Shown here: positions 41,047-48,349 of the stretch, one piece after another
Layout: each line of letters begins with the position of its first letter
How positions within the stretch are numbered: the stretch's first letter is position 1
Source: Candidatus Humimonas hydrogenitrophica
Lineage (GTDB): Bacteria > Gemmatimonadota > Gemmatimonadetes > Palauibacterales > Palauibacteraceae
Assembly (NCBI GenBank): GCA_947581615.1
Contig: CANPVD010000073.1
Span: 1-53,234 of the forward strand
Reading direction: 5' to 3'
Length of the DNA: 53,234 bases
Notes under the pieces: model-generated
What the model saw: only the letters and a program-made list of their open reading frames with translations
Told to the model about the DNA's origin: nothing
Databases searched by the model: none
Translations under genes and position numbers: made by a program

Positions 41047-42561
41047 TCAACTCCCGATCAGCACCTCCCATGTGCGCCCCAGGGCCTCGTACGCACCCCG
41101 CACGTGCTCCTCCCGCGTCAGATACGAGCCCACGGCGAGGCGGAGCACCGTTCGCCCGCCCAGGGCCGTATGGGACAGGAACACGCGTCCCTCGCGGTTC
41201 ACCCGCTCCATGATGCGCCGGGTCAACGCGTCCGCCTCCTCCCCGCCGGCCTCCGGGTCGAAGGCGCCCGGGGCATCCGGCGCCGGGCGCCGCTGCCCCG
41301 GCCCCAACGCGCGGAAGCACACGGTCGAGAAGGAGGGCGGGGCCGCCAGCGTGAAGCGGGGGTCCTCGCGGATCCAGCCCGCGAACGCCTCGGCCCAGGC
41401 AATGTGCCGTCGCAGCAGGGCCCTGAGGCCCTCGGCGCCGTGCCATCGGATCAGAAACCACAGCTTCAGCGCCCTGAAGCGCCGCCCCATGGAAAGGCCG
41501 TAGTCGTGGAGGTTGACCTCGGCGTCGTCGTCGCTCGTCAGGTACTCGGGCGTGAGCGCCAGGGACGCCCGGAAGGGGCCCGGGTCCCGGAACAGGAGCA
41601 GGCTGCAGTCCACCGGCGTGGCCAGCCACTTGTGCGGATTCAGGACGATGGAGTCGGCCCGCTCCCAGCCGGAAAACCGGGTCCGCTGCTCCGGCAGCAT
41701 GGCGGCGGGCCCCGCGTATGCCGCGTCCACGTGCATCCACACCCCGTGCGCCTCGCACAGCTCCGCGATGGGTCCGGCCGGGTCGACGCTCGCCGTGGAG
41801 GTGGTGCCGATGGTGGCGCCCACCATGACGGGCCGGATCCCGGCGCGCTCGTCCTCGACCAGCGCCCGCTCCAGCGCGTCCGGGTCCATCCGGAACGCCG
41901 GGTCGGCCGCCACCCGGCGGACGCCCCGCTGGCCGAGGCCGGCGGCGATGGCCGCCTTCTCGAGGGAGGAGTGGCCGTGGTCGGAGATGTAGAGGCGCAG
42001 GAGCGGCAGGTCGTCCCTCCCCGCCAGTCCCCGCACCCGGGCGTCCACTCCCGCCGCCTCGCGAGCGGCGAGCAGCGCCGTGAAGCTGCTCTGCGAGGCG
42101 GTGTCCTGGATCACGCCCCGGAAGCCCGGGGGGAGTCCCACGAGCTGGCGCACCCAGTCGGCCATGCGCGTCTCGAGCTCGGTGGCCACCGGCGAGGTTC
42201 GCCACAGGATGGCGTTCTGGTTGAGCGCGGCCGCGACGAGCTCCGCCAGGATGGCCGGCGGCGCCGACGAGCTCGGGAAGTAGGCGAAGAAGCCCGGGTG
42301 GCACCAGTTCGTGAGCCCCGGCACCACCACCTGGTCCAGGTCGTCCACCAGTGCGTCGAACGGCTCCCCTTCCTCCGGTGGGGCGACCGGCAGCAGGGCG
42401 GCGATCTCCCCCGGTCGCGCGCGAGAGAGCACCGGGAGCTCCTCGATCGTCTCGCGGTAGCGCGCCACCCACTCCGCGGTCCGGCGCGCGGCCTCGCGGA
42501 ACGCATCGGGGGTCATGTCCGGACGCTCCCGCCCGACGCCAGCCGGCCGTTCGTTGCTCAC
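41047..42561 (-). CDS. PLP-dependent aromatic amino acid-type decarboxylase
   Basis: A 504-residue group II decarboxylase. It shows the classical DDC/TDC layout: GLTNWCHPGFFAYFPSSSAPPAILAELVAAALNQNAILWRTSPVATELE near the N-terminus, GVIQDTASQSSFTALLAAREAA, YISDHGHSSLEKAAIAAGLG (His stacking on PLP), MVGATIGTTSTASVDP, VHVDAAYAGPAAMLPE and NPHKWLATPVDCSLL with Lys311 for the Schiff base. The set HPxFFAYFPS and DTAS..S is shared with tryptophan/tyrosine decarboxylases, so an aromatic substrate is plausible but unproven. The GTG start at 42561 overlaps the methyltransferase stop (GTGA) and is chosen over the ATG 18 codons downstream. It is last of a four-gene overlapping operon. Confidence 0.9.
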   Translation of the reverse strand: MSNERPAGVGRERPDMTPDAFREAARRTAEWVARYRETIEELPVLSRARPGEIAALLPVAPPEEGEPFDALVDDLDQVVVPGLTNWCHPGFFAYFPSSSAPPAILAELVAAALNQNAILWRTSPVATELETRMADWVRQLVGLPPGFRGVIQDTASQSSFTALLAAREAAGVDARVRGLAGRDDLPLLRLYISDHGHSSLEKAAIAAGLGQRGVRRVAADPAFRMDPDALERALVEDERAGIRPVMVGATIGTTSTASVDPAGPIAELCEAHGVWMHVDAAYAGPAAMLPEQRTRFSGWERADSIVLNPHKWLATPVDCSLLLFRDPGPFRASLALTPEYLTSDDDAEVNLHDYGLSMGRRFRALKLWFLIRWHGAEGLRALLRRHIAWAEAFAGWIREDPRFTLAAPPSFSTVCFRALGPGQRRPAPDAPGAFDPEAGGEEADALTRRIMERVNREGRVFLSHTALGGRTVLRLAVGSYLTREEHVRGAYEALGRTWEVLIGS

Positions 42562-43577
42562 CGCGGCCTCCCGGCCGTCGGGCCGTCGGCCTCCGCGCCC
42601 GTCGCGGACCGGAGGGCCGTGACCAGGTGACGGTCTTCGTCCAGGCGCCGGAAGCGGGCGGCGGCCAGCCCCGCGTCCGCGAGCCACGCCTGGTAGGTGG
42701 ACCGGTCGTACGTGTCGCCGCCATGCCGGCTGTTGAGGAGCATGGTGACCGCGAACAGGGCCGCGAACGGCGACTGGCCCCTCACGAAGTCCAGGATGGC
42801 CAGGAGCCCGCCCGGGCGGAGGACTCCGGCCGCGTCGGCCACGAGGCGCGCGTTCGTGGGCTCGTCGTAGATGTGCGTGATGTTTCCGATGAAGACGACG
42901 TCGAACTCGCCCTCGGGGAACGGATCGAGGAAGTCGCCCGCGCGGAGCTCGATGCCGGGCTCGCCGTCCAGACCGTACGCCCCACGGACGTGCTCGATGA
43001 CCTCGGGCTGGTCGAACAGCACGGCCTGGAGCCCGCGCCGCGCGAACGCCCGGGAGAAGGTCCCCGGGCCGCCTCCGAGGTCCAGCACGGTCCGGGCGTC
43101 GGGGACCCGCTCGAGGCAGGCTTCGACCGCGGCCTCCACCAGCCCGGGGTCCTTGTTGGCCATGGCCGCCATGAACGCGGCGAGTCCCTCCGGCGACCGG
43201 CCGCCCGGCCCGACCTGGGGCGCCCCGGTGCGTACGGCCTCCGGGAGCCCGTCCGTCCAGCGGCGGAGGCTTCGCAGCCAGAAGCGGAGCGCGTCGCCCT
43301 CGAAGTCCGGCGTATCCCGGTCCACGAGGCGGGCGCGGCCGATCCCGGTGAGAACCACGCCTTCGGGGTCGAAGCGGACGAGGGCCAGCTCCTCGAGGGC
43401 GCCGAGCAGGATCCGGACGCCGCGAGCGGCGAGATCCAGACGCCCGGCCAGCGCCTCCGCCGTGGTCGGCCCCTCCGACAGGGCCTCGATGAGGCCCATC
43501 TCGAGGCCGGTCGCGGCCACGAGCGCCCACTCCGCACCCCGTCGGCCGGCGGCCAGCTCCCCCGGTCCCGGACTCAA
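42558..43577 (-). CDS. SAM-dependent O-methyltransferase (COMT-like, winged-helix + SAM domain)
   Basis: A 339-residue protein in two parts. Residues 1-100 form a winged-helix dimerisation domain (GLEMGLIEALSEGPTTAEALAGRLDLAARGVRILLGALEELALV). The catalytic Rossmann domain has TVLDLGGGPGTFSRAFARRGLQAVLFDQPEVIEH, then FDVVFIGNITHIYDEPTNARLVADAAGVLRPGGLLAILDFV. This is the arrangement of the plant-type/hydroxyneurosporene O-methyltransferases that act on phenols or carotenoid alcohols. The usual catalytic base position reads THIY. Start TTG at 43577 overlaps the DoxX stop (TTGA); other frames would cut the first helix, but the TTG is inferred from coupling. Confidence 0.83.
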   Translation of the reverse strand: MSPGPGELAAGRRGAEWALVAATGLEMGLIEALSEGPTTAEALAGRLDLAARGVRILLGALEELALVRFDPEGVVLTGIGRARLVDRDTPDFEGDALRFWLRSLRRWTDGLPEAVRTGAPQVGPGGRSPEGLAAFMAAMANKDPGLVEAAVEACLERVPDARTVLDLGGGPGTFSRAFARRGLQAVLFDQPEVIEHVRGAYGLDGEPGIELRAGDFLDPFPEGEFDVVFIGNITHIYDEPTNARLVADAAGVLRPGGLLAILDFVRGQSPFAALFAVTMLLNSRHGGDTYDRSTYQAWLADAGLAAARFRRLDEDRHLVTALRSATGAEADGPTAGRPR

Positions 43578-43960
43578 CTCTTCAGCCCCGGCGCCTGGTG
43601 GAGCACGAAGAACATCAGCGCCGCTCCCGCCAGCGACAGGTTCTTCATGAAGTGCGCGAGCTCCGTCTGCTTGGCCCGGGGGTCCTCGACGGCCCAGAAG
43701 TCGTGCACCAGGAGCGCCGCGGCCACGAGAAAGCCGATGAGGAGCCACGCTCCGATCGAGACCTGCCACCAGAGGAGGATGCTGAGCCCGCCGGCCAGGA
43801 TGACCACGCCGCTGGCGGCCGTCGAAAGACGCGGAGCCGGGATTCCCTTGGAACTCGCGAACTCCGCCATTGCCTCCAGCTCACCGAAGTGGTTGAGTCC
43901 CGACATGATGAAGATGAGCGAGAACAGTATCCGGCCGATCCAGAATAGAGCCTTCATCAC
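43574..43960 (-). CDS. DoxX-family membrane protein
   Basis: A 128-residue, four-helix membrane protein. FWIGRILFSLIFIMSGLNHFGELEAMAEFASSKGIPAPRLSTAASGVVILAGGLSILL is the DoxX signature, and AHFMKNLSLAGAALMFFVLHQ the usual last helix. In other bacteria DoxX-like proteins take part in thiosulfate oxidation or form a membrane complex with superoxide dismutase and a thiol-related protein. The start is either GTG 43960, which overlaps the upstream stop, or ATG 43957. The AhpD/CMD-like redox protein encoded upstream fits a thiol or quinone redox role. Confidence 0.87.
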   Translation of the reverse strand: MMKALFWIGRILFSLIFIMSGLNHFGELEAMAEFASSKGIPAPRLSTAASGVVILAGGLSILLWWQVSIGAWLLIGFLVAAALLVHDFWAVEDPRAKQTELAHFMKNLSLAGAALMFFVLHQAPGLKS

Positions 43961-44334
43961 GCACCTCGTGTCCGAGTTCCGGGCTTCCCGCGCTCACGCG
44001 GCAGCTCGTCCAGGAGCTCGACCGCGCGCCGGAGGTGCGGGATCACGATGGATCCCCCGACCACGAGCGCCACGTTGAAGACGTCGAACATCTCTTCGTC
44101 GGCGACGCCCTCTTCCCGGCAGCGGATCACGTGGTAGGCCACGCAATCGTCACACCGGAGGACCATCGAGGCGACCAGGCCGAGCATCTCCAGGGTGCGG
44201 GTCTCGAGCGCGGTGTCCTCGTAGGCTGCCTGGTCGAGGCGGAAGAAACGTCGGATCCCGAGGTGTCCGGACGACAGGATGCGGTCGTTCATGCGCTCCC
44301 GGTACGCCCGGAACTCGTCCAGTCGATCCGTCAT
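43957..44334 (-). CDS. Carboxymuconolactone decarboxylase/AhpD-family protein
   Basis: A 125-residue helical protein with the complete AhpD-type motif E-x11-CxxC-x3-H: Glu49, Cys61, Cys64 and His68 in LEMLGLVASMVLRCDDCVAYHVIRC. These form the peroxidase-like thiol-disulfide site of AhpD and the many CMD-like proteins. The protein is short (single CMD repeat), as is normal for the family. The ATG at 44334 is the first gene of the four-gene chain, whose genes all overlap by 4 nt. No clear promoter was found in the 230 nt upstream. A role in alkyl hydroperoxide or radical protection is more likely than decarboxylation given the CxxC. Confidence 0.86.
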   Translation of the reverse strand: MTDRLDEFRAYRERMNDRILSSGHLGIRRFFRLDQAAYEDTALETRTLEMLGLVASMVLRCDDCVAYHVIRCREEGVADEEMFDVFNVALVVGGSIVIPHLRRAVELLDELPRERGKPGTRTRGA

Positions 44335-44564
44335 CGTGCCCCCCCGTGATTCAGTTCGGTCGCCCGGCCCGGGCCGCCCCGTCTTGGCGAGTCTCATCAT
44401 GTCGGCCCTCCGGTTCCGCCGCCACGGATGACGCGTGCCAGGTCGCCGGTTGATAAGGCCTTGATCGGTGCGGGCGACGATGGGCACCGGTCGGGCGGCG
44501 CCGACCGCGGTGCGAGAAGGAGACGGGTGCCGCCGCCCCGGCGCTCCCATAGCTTGTGGCTTCC

Positions 44565-46544
44565 ATGACAGAGGTGGCGCTGGATCACGAGTTCGCGGCG
44601 ATCCTCGACGGGTGTCTCGAGGCGCTCGGCGAGGAAGTCATGGCCGTGCAGGAGGAGCTCGCCCGGCGCGGCCTGGACCGTCCCCTGCCGGGGCTCCAGG
44701 GGCGCGTGCAGGACTCGGCCGGCGGCAGCTTCTTCTACGAGTGGAAGGTGCCGGACGGAACCTACGACATCCGACCGGACGACGCCGTGCGGATTCGGAC
44801 CGAGGCCTCGGAGGCGCAGGGCTTCGTCCTCGGCTACCAGCGTGCCAGGTCCGTGGTGCGCGTGGCCGTCGGCGACTGGCTGGGCCGCCATCCCGAGCCC
44901 GTCGAGCTCGAGTTCGATCCCACCTGGCTGCTCGCGGCCCTCGCCATGCGCCTGGAGGCGATGCGGGAGGAGCCGGGCAGGTTCCACCCGGACACCGTCC
45001 TGCGCCTGTTCGGTCGCGCCTATCCCGAGCTCGGCGAGGATGCGCCGCGCCTGTCCGGCTCGGAGACACTGAACGCGTCCCAGCGGCACGCCCTGGGACG
45101 GCTGCTGGGGAGCGACGTGCACTTCGTGTGGGGCCCTCCCGGCACCGGCAAGACGCTTCTGCTCGGGCACGCGGTGGCCGAGCTGGCCGAACGGGGCAGC
45201 GTGCTGGTGGCGGCGACCACGAACGGTGCCCTGGACGAGGCGGCCGCCCGGGTGGCCGAGGTCCTGGGACGCGGTGCCGTCGAGGCCAACCGCATCGTGC
45301 GGGTGGGCGCCGAGTACAGCGGCACGGGGGATCCGTCCCTGTCGCTGGACGCAGCCGTCGAGCGCCGGGTGCACGATCGTGGCCGCCGCGTCTCCGACGC
45401 CGTGGAGGAGATGGAGCGCGAGATGCTGTCCCGCGCCCAGCGCCGCGAGGCGGACGGGAGCATCCGGCGACGCCACGGACGCCTGGTGGCCATGGCGCGC
45501 TCGGCCCGTGACGAGGAGGCCATGCGACGCCTGTCCCGGATCGCCGGGGAGCTCCAGAAGCAGGCTGTCCTGGCGCTGCGAGAGGCCGACATCGTGCTCT
45601 CCACGCTCGCCCGGCTGGCCGTGTGGGACGACCTGGCCGCCCTGCGCTTCGACTCGCTGGTCCTCGACGAAGCCTCCACATCCCCCCTCCCCTACGTGTG
45701 CCTGGCCGCGGCCCAGACGGCGGGCCGCGCCGTGGCGATCGGCGACTTCCAACAGCTCCCCGCCGTGGTCGTCTCGCGCGGAGAGTCGGCCGAGCGCTGG
45801 CTGTCCAGGGATGCGTTCAGGGAAGCGGGGGTCGTCGGGGACGCTCCGCCCGGAGAGCTCGTGCTCCCGGCCGCGCACGACCAGCTGTGCGCGATGCTCA
45901 CCGAACAGTACCGCATGGCGCCGCCGGTTCGAGAGCTGGTCAGCGACCTGTTCTACGGCGGACGGCTCGAGGACGCGGCCGAGGTCGTCGAGCGGAAGGG
46001 GCCGGCCTGGCCGCTGGTGCTGCTGGACACCGACTCGCTCGACCCGTCCGTCCAGCGCCGGGAAGGCTCGCGCGCCAACGCAGAGCACGTGGAGGCCGTG
46101 GTCCGCTTCCTGGAGGTGGCCGCGAGGGAGGGGATCGACGACGTGGCCGTCGTGGTCCCGTACCGATTGCAGGCCCGGCGGCTGGCACAGCTCGTCCGCA
46201 CGCGGCTCGGCCGGGCGGCGCCCCGGGACCTCGAGGTGAGCACCGTGCACCGTTTCCAGGGTCGCGAGAAGAGCCTGGTCGTGTTCGACACGGTCGACGC
46301 GCCGCCGGACCGGAGCTGGTTCCTGCACGAGGGGCGGAACCGGGACTTCCCGCGCCTGCTCAACGTGGCGCTGTCGCGGACCCGTTTCATGCTGGTGGTG
46401 GTCGCCGCGGTGGAGGGGCTGCGCCAGGTGCTCCCCGAGGAGGCCCTCCTGAACCGCGTCGTGGACCGGATCCGGGAGCGCGGCACCGTCCTCGACGCGA
46501 AGCACATTGCCGATGCGCCGCGCCTGTTCCGGGAGGTCTCGTGA
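44565..46544 (+). CDS. UPF1-like superfamily 1B helicase
   Basis: A 659-residue DNA/RNA helicase. Motifs in order: I GPPGTGKT, II LVLDEAS, III GDFQQLPAV, IV EQYRM, V STVHRFQGREKSLVVFDTV and VI LNVALSRTRFML. The spacing is that of UPF1/DNA2/SMUBP2-type SF1B helicases, with an N-terminal beta-rich region of about 150 residues (GSFFYEWKVPDGTYDIRPDDAVRI) like the OB/1B domain that precedes motif I. No nuclease domain is visible. The start is ATG 44565; a GTG three codons earlier (44556) is also open, and there is no ribosome-binding site, so a very short leader or leaderless message is possible (TAGCTT, a -10-like hexamer, ends at 44555). The stop overlaps dtd by 4 nt. Confidence 0.84.
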   Translation: MTEVALDHEFAAILDGCLEALGEEVMAVQEELARRGLDRPLPGLQGRVQDSAGGSFFYEWKVPDGTYDIRPDDAVRIRTEASEAQGFVLGYQRARSVVRVAVGDWLGRHPEPVELEFDPTWLLAALAMRLEAMREEPGRFHPDTVLRLFGRAYPELGEDAPRLSGSETLNASQRHALGRLLGSDVHFVWGPPGTGKTLLLGHAVAELAERGSVLVAATTNGALDEAAARVAEVLGRGAVEANRIVRVGAEYSGTGDPSLSLDAAVERRVHDRGRRVSDAVEEMEREMLSRAQRREADGSIRRRHGRLVAMARSARDEEAMRRLSRIAGELQKQAVLALREADIVLSTLARLAVWDDLAALRFDSLVLDEASTSPLPYVCLAAAQTAGRAVAIGDFQQLPAVVVSRGESAERWLSRDAFREAGVVGDAPPGELVLPAAHDQLCAMLTEQYRMAPPVRELVSDLFYGGRLEDAAEVVERKGPAWPLVLLDTDSLDPSVQRREGSRANAEHVEAVVRFLEVAAREGIDDVAVVVPYRLQARRLAQLVRTRLGRAAPRDLEVSTVHRFQGREKSLVVFDTVDAPPDRSWFLHEGRNRDFPRLLNVALSRTRFMLVVVAAVEGLRQVLPEEALLNRVVDRIRERGTVLDAKHIADAPRLFREVS

Positions 46545-46987
46545 GGGTGGTCGTGCAGCGCGTGTCGCGCGCGGAGGTCCGGGTCGAGGGAAGGGTGGTC
46601 GGGGCCATCGGCGTCGGCCTCCTCGTGCTGGCCGCCTTCGCGCCGGGGGACGGCGAGCAGGAGCTGGCCTGGTTGGCGGACAAGCTGGCGGGCCTGCGGG
46701 TGTTCGCGGACGCGGAGGGCCGCATGAACGTTTCGGCGCGCGACGTGGGCGGGGCCCTCCTGGTCGTGTCGCAGTTCACGCTGTACGGGGACGTGTCCCG
46801 CGGTCGCCGGCCCTCCTTCATCGGCGCCGCGGAGCCAGCCCAGGCCGAGCGGCTCTACGACCGGTTCCTCGAGCTGTGCCGGGGCACGGGCCTGCCGGTC
46901 CACAGCGGCGAGTTCGGGGCCATGATGGACGTCGAGCTCGTCAACGACGGGCCGGTCACGCTCCTCATCGACCGGGACGGGTCGTGA
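46541..46987 (+). CDS. dtd: D-aminoacyl-tRNA deacylase
   Basis: A 148-residue protein identical in layout to bacterial DTD: MRVVVQRVSRAEVRVEGRVVGAIGVGLLVLAAFAPGD, then LRVFADAEGRMNVSARDVGGALLVVSQFTLYGDVSRGRRPSF, where SQFTLYGD is the active-site motif, and NDGPVTLLID near the C-terminus, the family's G-P motif that rejects L-amino acids. It removes wrongly attached D-amino acids (and glycine from tRNA-Ala) in the cytoplasm. The GTG start at 46541 overlaps the helicase stop as GTGA, which points to one transcript. Confidence 0.96.
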   Translation: MRVVVQRVSRAEVRVEGRVVGAIGVGLLVLAAFAPGDGEQELAWLADKLAGLRVFADAEGRMNVSARDVGGALLVVSQFTLYGDVSRGRRPSFIGAAEPAQAERLYDRFLELCRGTGLPVHSGEFGAMMDVELVNDGPVTLLIDRDGS

Positions 46988-47030
46988 GGGGGGGCGGTCG
47001 GGGGCGGCGCTCCCTTTGGCGTGGTCGGCC

Positions 47031-47190
47031 GGGAGGACGGACGGGGAGGGCTCCCTCGGTCGCCTGCGCTGCACGCCCGCCGGTCGGCTCGGTGATGCCC
47101 GGATCCCGGTTCGCCATGGACCACGGACCACGACGCATCCAGGCCGCTTCGCTTCGGCTCGGCTCGGGAGCCCTCCCCGTCCACCCTCCC
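47031..47190. repeat. Palindrome-ended element A (160 bp)
   Basis: Arms 47031-47055 and 47166-47190 are 25-nt inverted repeats with 23 of 25 matches; 17 of them (47039-47055 with 47166-47182) are perfect. The 110-nt interior is not coding. Element B, 54 nt further on, has the same size and plan and related arm-proximal sequence, so these may be two members of a non-autonomous (MITE-like) family or a long palindromic intergenic repeat. They fill most of the 406-nt gap between dtd and the next gene; no target duplication was seen. Confidence 0.6.
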
Positions 47191-47244
47191 TCCCATCGCC
47201 TCGGGCCCGGACGCGCCGGGCCCGCCCGTACCTCCACGCCGGGA

Positions 47245-47406
47245 GGGAAGGGGTCACGGGGCTCTCCCGAACGAAGCCGGAGCGGAGCAGCGGTAAGCGC
47301 CTCCTTGCCCAACGTCCCAGGCGCACCGGGGCCCTCACCGGACACCGTGGCGTTCGGCGGGTGCGAAGCGAAGGAACAGAGAGGGAGAGCCCCGTGACCC
47401 CTTCCC
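47245..47406. repeat. Palindrome-ended element B (162 bp), overlapping a start codon
   Basis: Arms 47245-47268 and 47383-47406 are perfect 24-nt inverted repeats. Read on the minus strand, its ends resemble element A (short stretches such as CGCTTCG and ACCCGCCG next to the arm). The right arm contains the GGGAG ribosome-binding site and the GTG start at 47394 of the following gene, so in mRNA the start region could pair with the left arm over 24 bp. Confidence 0.65.
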
Positions 47407-47918
47407 CGCCCACCCGCGCTCCGAGGCCGCTCAGGATCGGCGTGATCGGCTCGTCCGACGCCGGGCCGGAGGCGCTCGCGGCGGCGCGGGGCGCAGGTCG
47501 CGCCCTGGCCCGGGCGCGGGCCATCGTGGTGTGCGGAGGGCTCGGCGGCGTCATGGCGGCGGCCGCCGGGGGCGCGGCGGCCGAGGGGGGACTGGTGCTC
47601 GGCTTCCTGCCTGGCGAGGATCCGTCGGCGGCGGCGCCCGGAGTCGGGCTCCCGGTCGCCACCGGATTCGGCGAGGCGCGTAACGTGCTGGTGGTGCGCG
47701 CCTCGGAGGCCGTCCTGGCGGTGGCGGGCGGCTGGGGAACGCGGAACGAGGCGGCCCTCTGCCTCAAGCTGGGGGTTCCGCTCGTCGGGCTGCTCGACAC
47801 GCTGGGCGGCTCGTTCTCGATCGAACGGTTCACCGATCCTGACGCGGCGGTGGCGCGGGCCCTGGAGATGGCCACGGGCCGCCGGCGCGAACAGCATACA
47901 CACGGGGAGACCTCATGA
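47394..47918 (+). CDS. LOG-like protein (TIGR00725 family)
   Basis: A 174-residue Rossmann-like protein with RIGVIGSSDAGPEALAAARGAG, ARAIVVCGGLGGVMAAAAGGAAAEGGLVLGFLPGEDPSAAAPGV and LAVAGGWGTRNEAALCLKLGVPLVGL. The GGxGT-x2-E motif binds nucleotide in cytokinin-activating LOG enzymes and lysine-decarboxylase-like relatives; TIGR00725 members lack tested function. The start is GTG 47394 in the arm of a palindromic element; there is no downstream alternative before the first strand. Upstream long open reading is repeat sequence, not coding. It overlaps the next gene by ATGA. Confidence 0.87.
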   Translation: MTPSPPTRAPRPLRIGVIGSSDAGPEALAAARGAGRALARARAIVVCGGLGGVMAAAAGGAAAEGGLVLGFLPGEDPSAAAPGVGLPVATGFGEARNVLVVRASEAVLAVAGGWGTRNEAALCLKLGVPLVGLLDTLGGSFSIERFTDPDAAVARALEMATGRRREQHTHGETS

Positions 47919-48349
47919 TCGCTTATCTCCTGCTCGTCACCCTCCTGGTGGCGCTCATCGTGAGCGTCGTCGCCTCGGCGACCAGGGACCGCAAGCAATC
48001 GCTCGAGGAAGACGCGCGTCCGGCGGCGAAGGCCCGGCAGGACGCCTTGCTCGAGGAGCTGCGCGAGCTCGAATTCGACCACGAGACCGGCGTGGTCTCT
48101 GAAGAGGAGTACGCCAGCCGGAGGCCGGCGTTGGAGAAGGAGGCCGTGGCGGCGCATCAGAGGGTCCAGGAGCTCGGGGGGGCGAGCCCCGACGGGGCTT
48201 CCCTGATTCGGGAAGCGCCGGCGGGCTCGTCGTGCACGTCCTGCGGGGCGCCCCTCCGCGAGGGCGCCCGGTTCTGCGGACGATGCGGATCGCCCGTCGT
48301 CGGAGCGGCGGGGCCCGACGCCTCCGGGGCGCGGCGGGAGAACGCGTGA
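47915..48349 (+). CDS. Membrane-anchored zinc-ribbon protein, 144 aa
   Basis: One N-terminal helix (IAYLLLVTLLVALIVSVVASAT), a charged helical region (RQDALLEELRELEFDHETGVVSEEEYASRRPALEKEAVAAHQRVQEL) and a C-terminal zinc ribbon (CTSCGAPL, then FCGRCGSPV). The middle part, LxELEFDxETGxxSEEEYxxRRxxLE, is shared with CcmI-like and other zinc-ribbon membrane proteins of unknown function; in some genomes it is found near cytochrome c biogenesis genes, which are not seen here. ATG 47915 and stop overlap the neighbours on both sides (ATGA, GTGA), so it is coupled to both. Confidence 0.8.
   Translation: MIAYLLLVTLLVALIVSVVASATRDRKQSLEEDARPAAKARQDALLEELRELEFDHETGVVSEEEYASRRPALEKEAVAAHQRVQELGGASPDGASLIREAPAGSSCTSCGAPLREGARFCGRCGSPVVGAAGPDASGARRENA

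Noticed and set aside
45953-48157. Long minus-strand frame across the palindromic elements
   Set aside because: Antisense of helicase, dtd and LOG-like genes and runs through the repeats; no coding features.
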